Below, piece after piece: positions 59,346 through 64,000 of a stretch of 64,000 bases of DNA; within the stretch, counting starts at the first letter, position 1; the number at the start of each line of letters is the position of its first letter. The DNA is from Margaritifera margaritifera (Eukaryota; Mollusca; Bivalvia; Unionida; Margaritiferidae): assembly GCA_029931535.1 (NCBI GenBank), contig JAQPZY010000393.1, positions 83,969-147,968 on the forward strand, written 5' to 3'. The notes beneath the pieces were generated by a model that worked only from the letters and a program-made list of their open reading frames with translations, did not search any database and was not told the origin of the DNA. The translations under genes and the position numbers were made by a program.

Positions 59346-60520
59346 CACAAAAGTATCATGTACATAAGAGCTTGCGTGTGTGTGGTATACTATTGAAAGA
59401 ATTTTAAAATACACCTTAGAAAACTTAAAGATCTTTAACCTTTACTGCACATTTATCAAAGATTTCAGAATATTTTGAAATGTCATTCTTAATAGGTCTA
59501 TTCTAATATCTTTATCAGTCGGTTAGTTAATGACTCTAATGCATAAAAAGGCATCGATCATCTCTGTTTTTAACATTTATGGTTGCTTTCTTATTTTTTC
59601 AGCCAGTCTAGTAGTTCTATGTACTTCCCAACATCTAATATATCTACATATCTACTAGTTTTCATTTCGATGCTCAATGTTTTTTCAATCATGACTAAAG
59701 ATTCCTTCGTTAGACATTAAATTTAGTAATCTTCTGTTGTATATCGGTTGTACCTTATCTTCTATATTGGAATTTTAAATATATTTAAGATTTATCGAAA
59801 TAAAACCATATTCTCGTTCTGGACCTTCTGATCAATACATTAATTTTTATTTGAAACGTGGCTCTCTTTGTATCTTTTAATCGTTCCATTTCTTTTCGTT
59901 AACTTGAAATAAGCATATGTGTCGGTGATTCTAAGGTGTTTGTCTAATTTTTTTTTTTTTAAATCTAAAAGCCTTAGTTGCCAGAATGAGTCAGTTTCTG
60001 TACTAATCTACTTTTGGTGTGTATATTTTATGTAACTCTTCGGTAGATACTTTTCTTAAAAGGTTCCGAACCTCTTCTGGCTTAATTTTTTTTTCCTTTT
60101 TCTAAAGTTTTAATAAAAAACTCGTAGTTGGATACTCTGTTTGAGCTTTGTGAAACTTGGTCAATTAACTTTCCTCTCATCCCATTGCTGCCCAGGTGTT
60201 ATTTTTCTAAATTTTGCTACAAGCTTTATCCCCTCCATTTATATGTGGTAATTTCTTTCAATATATGTTTGGAAACATTTTCTGTATAATTATTCCAATC
60301 TAAAATTATTGAATTTATTAAAGTTTTGGTTGGGTTTGGTGAGTTTTACAGTCGAATATTTAGTAGTCTAAATCTTTAAAATTTTAAAATTAGATTCAAA
60401 TTCGTCGGTCTTTAGGTGTAAATATTGTATTTTAAAAAGTTACAGACAATTCCAGTGAAGACCGGTTGTATTCGTAAGAAAAATAACGTAGAAAAGAATA
60501 AACAAAAATTGTGAAAAAAT
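59346..60520 (-). pseudogene. Degenerate coding-like stretch upstream of the fifth POLB
   Basis: On the minus strand several coding-like fragments follow one another: KLVAKFRKITPGQQWDERK, PEEVRNLLRKVSTEELHKIY, KRATFQIKINVLIRRS, TSRYVDILDVGKYIELLDWL, and KNRDDRCLF with PIKNDISKYSEIFDKC. The KNRDDRC phrase may be the N-terminal region of POLB, but the rest is unplaced. It could be the 5' portion of POLB plus a neighbouring gene, heavily decayed. Confidence 0.35.
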
Positions 60521-60620
60521 GAGACATTTTGAGAGGCTTTTCCACAAAAAATTACCCTCAAAAGATCGAAAAATGCCCTACTCCCACCCCCACTTTTGCA
60601 CTCAAATATATACTACTAAT

Positions 60621-60728
60621 ATGATATTTACCGTTGAATATGTTATTGTTCAACTGTAATTGTCACAACCTGTCGATATTTATAATTGCAGGATCGGCAG
60701 TAAATATTACTACAACGGTAAATATCAT
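60621..60728. repeat. Perfect 16-bp inverted repeat with 76-nt loop
   Basis: atgatatttaccgttg at 60621-60636 is exactly complemented by caacggtaaatatcat at 60713-60728. The size suits a small MITE-like element or a transcribed hairpin. No target-site duplication is obvious. Confidence 0.85.
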
Positions 60729-60957
60729 CAAATTAATTCAATTTAATGACAACGGAGCTTTCTGAAAGACAGTTTGTGACATTTACAATCTCTACAGAGA
60801 AATAAATGTTTAATGACATAAATGACAAGTCACCACTCTAATGACCTCTGATAAACAAAATATGAGCCATTAATATGAATATCGATCAAGCGAAAAAAGT
60901 ATTTTAAATTTCTATATGATAGCAGACCAAAATTAACTGCACATTAGACTGATACAT

Positions 60958-60967
60958 CAGAGAGAGA

Positions 60968-61012
<45 letters not shown>
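60958..61012. repeat. (GA)n microsatellite
   Basis: An almost pure GA tract with two early interruptions. It sits just upstream of an unrecognised 122-codon plus-strand frame (61041-61409) that I do not call a gene. Confidence 0.9.
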
Positions 61013-61014
<2 letters not shown>

Positions 61015-64000
61015 CTTAGGCAAATTCTCAACGAACATTCGTGCTTCTTATTGACAGTAAACAAAAATACTATCCGGTTTATGTACGTAGTAAATGTGTC
61101 AAGACTTCAGCTTTATACAAGCAGATACTCATAAAATCTGGCCGTCAGATAGTATCCTTAATTTTGGTTTATATCTGCATTTATCTTCTTAATGCATGTA
61201 TGGCAGCGAAAACTGTAGACCATCTCCCACAGAAGATATTTAGTAAGACGATTTGCAAGCCAAATTTAACCTGTAATGTTTGGATAAGACTGACAAGTTA
61301 CATACAACAACTAATCATACTGAGGGCAGATCGGCACTATCCTACGATCAATACAAGACACTGGACCAACAAAACCTCCCTTTTCTCGCTTTTTTCTATT
61401 GGACAGTAAATTCCTTTTATAATATTTTCTTGAGATTTAAAAATATTATTGTAACAATTATTCATCCAATATATAATACTAGTAAAAATAGTTCACAAAT
61501 CTGATACAGTAGTAATTCACATATGCCTACCCTGATGATAAAATCAAATAAAATGGGATCATGCCGGTGAAGGACAATATCTAGTCTGAGAATCTTATAT
61601 CTTCGCAGGCGCTTCTATCAGGGATGGCCAGTTCATGTTGAATTTTAATGTAATAGGTTTTTTTTCTCAAAGCTTTTCACAAAAAATGATGAGCTGTTTT
61701 CTTCACGAAAATTTGTATTAGATAAATTCTGTCAAATCTTCAATTAAGACAACAGAAGCCTTTTTTTTGTTAATAAACATAATTGGAGTATATAACCCTA
61801 GGCCGAACATGGGTCAAAAAATGAAGGACTTTTAATATAGAAACTTGTTCGACAATCAGTCCTCTTATCTTCACAGAAATAAATCAAACAAGTTCATGAA
61901 GATTGTTACTTTTTTATTAAAAAAAAAAGAATCCACATATTTCGTGAATATTGTAACTTTTTGTCACGAAACAAACTTAACTTTCATACTTGACAACAAT
62001 TGAGGATTCATGTGTACTACAACTGTTAAGATACAAGACCAGTCCAATAATTGAGCATCAACAATAAAGGTCGGCGAGAGTTTTGGAAGATAACGGATAT
62101 ACCTGCTATACATGATGTTTAAAATAGAAATCATAACATATTTTAGGAAATTATAAAATGTTTCTTGACTTTAATATTTGCTCAAAGCACCCCCCTCCCC
62201 CCCCCCTCATAATGTTATCTATAAATGTTTACATGTTTACTATGTACTGTCCTTGAATTAGGTTGTTTAACTTATCTACACTATTTGAGTTCAAGGACGG
62301 TTCTTTGATAAACAAGTCTTGTTATTACATTCAATCTTGAGGTTAGTGTTGATTTTGTTTACAGATAAAACTAGAAATTTCTTTTCGAATGTGTTAAAAG
62401 TCACATACACCAATATAATTTTCTAGAACATTCTGTCATGTGACCTACTCTTTATATATAAGTAACCCATGTTACGTGGACAGCTTTTCAGTTTTCGACC
62501 TTTAGTCTTTTAAAGAGTCGTTACAGTTTTGAAAAAAAATACATTCCATATTCAGAGAGAGGAATTAATTTAAAACCATCTCATCTGGATTATACAAAGT
62601 GCTTCAATAGACCTTTTGGATTTTGGATTTTGAATTGAAAATTTTGAGGGATTTATGTGAACCTTACATATATATTTTAGGATTTGTGATTAGGTACACA
62701 CTTAGGATTATTGGATTATTTTGGATTTTACATTCACGTTTAACTGTAAGTGTCCCTTTTTTATATTTCATTTTAAATTATCTAGAAATAAAATTTGTTT
62801 CATGATTTTTTTACTTGATTTGTTGGTTTCAACTTCTTTCTGTCTTACACATTTTATACCTTAGACCATAGAGTCCGAATAACACTCCTCGGTCTTAAAC
62901 CCTAGGGAGCTCCTTTTTTATTCATTACCCTAATTATTGGTCTTTTATTGATGACCTCTTATGGTATCAATCCATTAGGATTCTCTTCATAAGTGTTGGC
63001 GTGCATTAATAACTATGATAAGAAAAGCTTCATGAAAAATTGAGAATTCTTTGCGAAAATAATGCTTTCTTTACATGTAAATTGTAAAAAAAACTTCATA
63101 AACCAAAGAGTACTTTCGCTGCACGAAAATTAAATTTCCTTCGTGAAGAATTGTTTTTAAGATACATAGAAAGCTACATAATAAAGGTCTTCACGAAAAG
63201 ATTACTTTTTTCGTGAAAAAAAGTTAAATGTTTCTGACGATCCGTGAAAAGTATTGCAGTAAACTTTCCCTTTCTTCACGAAAAAAAAAGGTGTCCGATG
63301 CAAAATTTTCAGGGCAAAAAGTTTAGTTTGCTTCTTGCACAAAAAAGTGCAATCTTTCAGGGCAGGAATGTCACCTTTTTAAAGACAAACAACTTCAGTA
63401 CCACATCAAAGCAATTGTGCGATTCTCACGAAAAGGTACGTTTTACATGAAAAAGAGTGCAATTCTTCACCAAAAGTGCCTTTAAATAACAAAACTAGAC
63501 TAGTCGATAGCATGCTTTCTCACAAAAGTGAACATTTTTTCATTAAAAATGAGGTGCAATATTCAGGAAGAATGTCACTTTTTTTTAAAGAATAATTAAA
63601 ATCTTCATAAAATAAGGGTCTTCATGAAGATTTCTGCATTTTTTGTGATAGAACTGAGAATTCCCCCTGACATAGAATTGTATCATAATCATATCGCTTC
63701 AATTTTACATGTTTCAGACACTTTTTACACACGTTTATACATAAAAAAGCCCCAAAAACACATTATCTAGACGAATCCTACATTCATAAACGTTTCAGTT
63801 TCGTGTTCACGAAAAATGATGACTTTTTTCAAGAAATCATTTTCTTGTGAAAAACTAACCGTACAAAAAAGAAATATCTTTGAACAAAGAAACCATGTTC
63901 AATTAAGTGCTCCATAATCCCAATGTGTTACCTTTTGTCCATTTCAGACACGTTGAAACGAATCGGTCCATGTCAAATCAAACGATGTGGAACACGATAT
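61013..64000. repeat. AT-rich DNA with a dispersed TTCACGAAAA-type motif
   Basis: Words of the form ttcacgaaaa, ttcgtgaaaa or ttcatgaa recur in both orientations at irregular 25-80-bp spacing, mainly 63,020-63,850 with outliers near 61,660-61,980. They are usually followed by a T or A run. This looks like a very degenerate tandem repeat. Also present: a C run at 62,190-62,207, a 9-bp inverted repeat gtccttgaa/ttcaaggac (62,249-62,298) and a TATA-like tttatatataag near 62,450 with no gene attached. No convincing coding region. Confidence 0.6.

Noticed and set aside
61041..61409. 122-codon plus-strand ORF after the (GA)n tract
   Set aside because: Composition is AT-driven, there is no recognisable motif, and no supporting signals; insufficient to call a gene.
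62440..62480. TATA-like tttatatataag as a promoter
   Set aside because: AT-rich surroundings make such strings common and no credible gene follows it.

Overview
This window looks like AT-rich non-coding DNA from a metazoan, probably an aquatic invertebrate such as a mollusc. That guess rests on its mix of Polinton/Maverick-type (adintovirus-like) remnants and animal repeat families; no diagnostic host gene confirms it. I see no intact host gene, rRNA, tRNA, CRISPR array or bacterial operon. Nearly every recognisable coding stretch is the broken remains of a large self-synthesising DNA element.

Layout. (1) 1-37,528: the 5' part of a dead protein-primed family-B DNA polymerase gene (POLB) runs into a head-to-tail array of seven complete units and one truncated unit of about 4.75-4.80 kb. 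Each unit holds about 2.2 kb of POLB remnant, about 0.45 kb of downstream coding-like sequence and about 2 kb of AT-rich spacer. All units share the same disabling stops and frameshifts, so the gene died before it was amplified. (2) 37,529-38,800: single-copy flank with two short unrecognised ORFs. (3) 38,800-41,260: a GC-richer cluster with remnants of a packaging ATPase (minus), a phospholipase A2-like domain protein (plus), a retroviral-type integrase (plus) and a second POLB C-terminus (minus). (4) 42,000-48,320: decayed coding regions, including an unidentified plus-strand ORF chain, an unidentified minus-strand gene, a capsid-like gene (minus) and a mobile-element-like animal protein family (minus). 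(5) 48,880-54,120: a minisatellite, then another pile-up with two more POLB remnants, two integrase remnants and a fibre-like gene. (6) 55,330-58,420: a diverged inverted repeat of about 0.55 kb per arm enclosing 1.8 kb, with internal minisatellites. (7) 58,640-60,520: a fifth POLB remnant on the minus strand. (8) 60,520-64,000: AT-rich DNA with a (GA)n tract, a perfect 16-bp inverted repeat and a dispersed short motif.

Taken together, POLB, INT, packaging ATPase, PLA2-like protein, capsid-like protein and fibre are the expected parts of a Polinton-like element. They come from at least five POLB lineages and three integrase lineages, so the locus reads as a repeated landing site or graveyard for such elements. 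One dead polymerase gene there was later amplified into a local satellite-like array.
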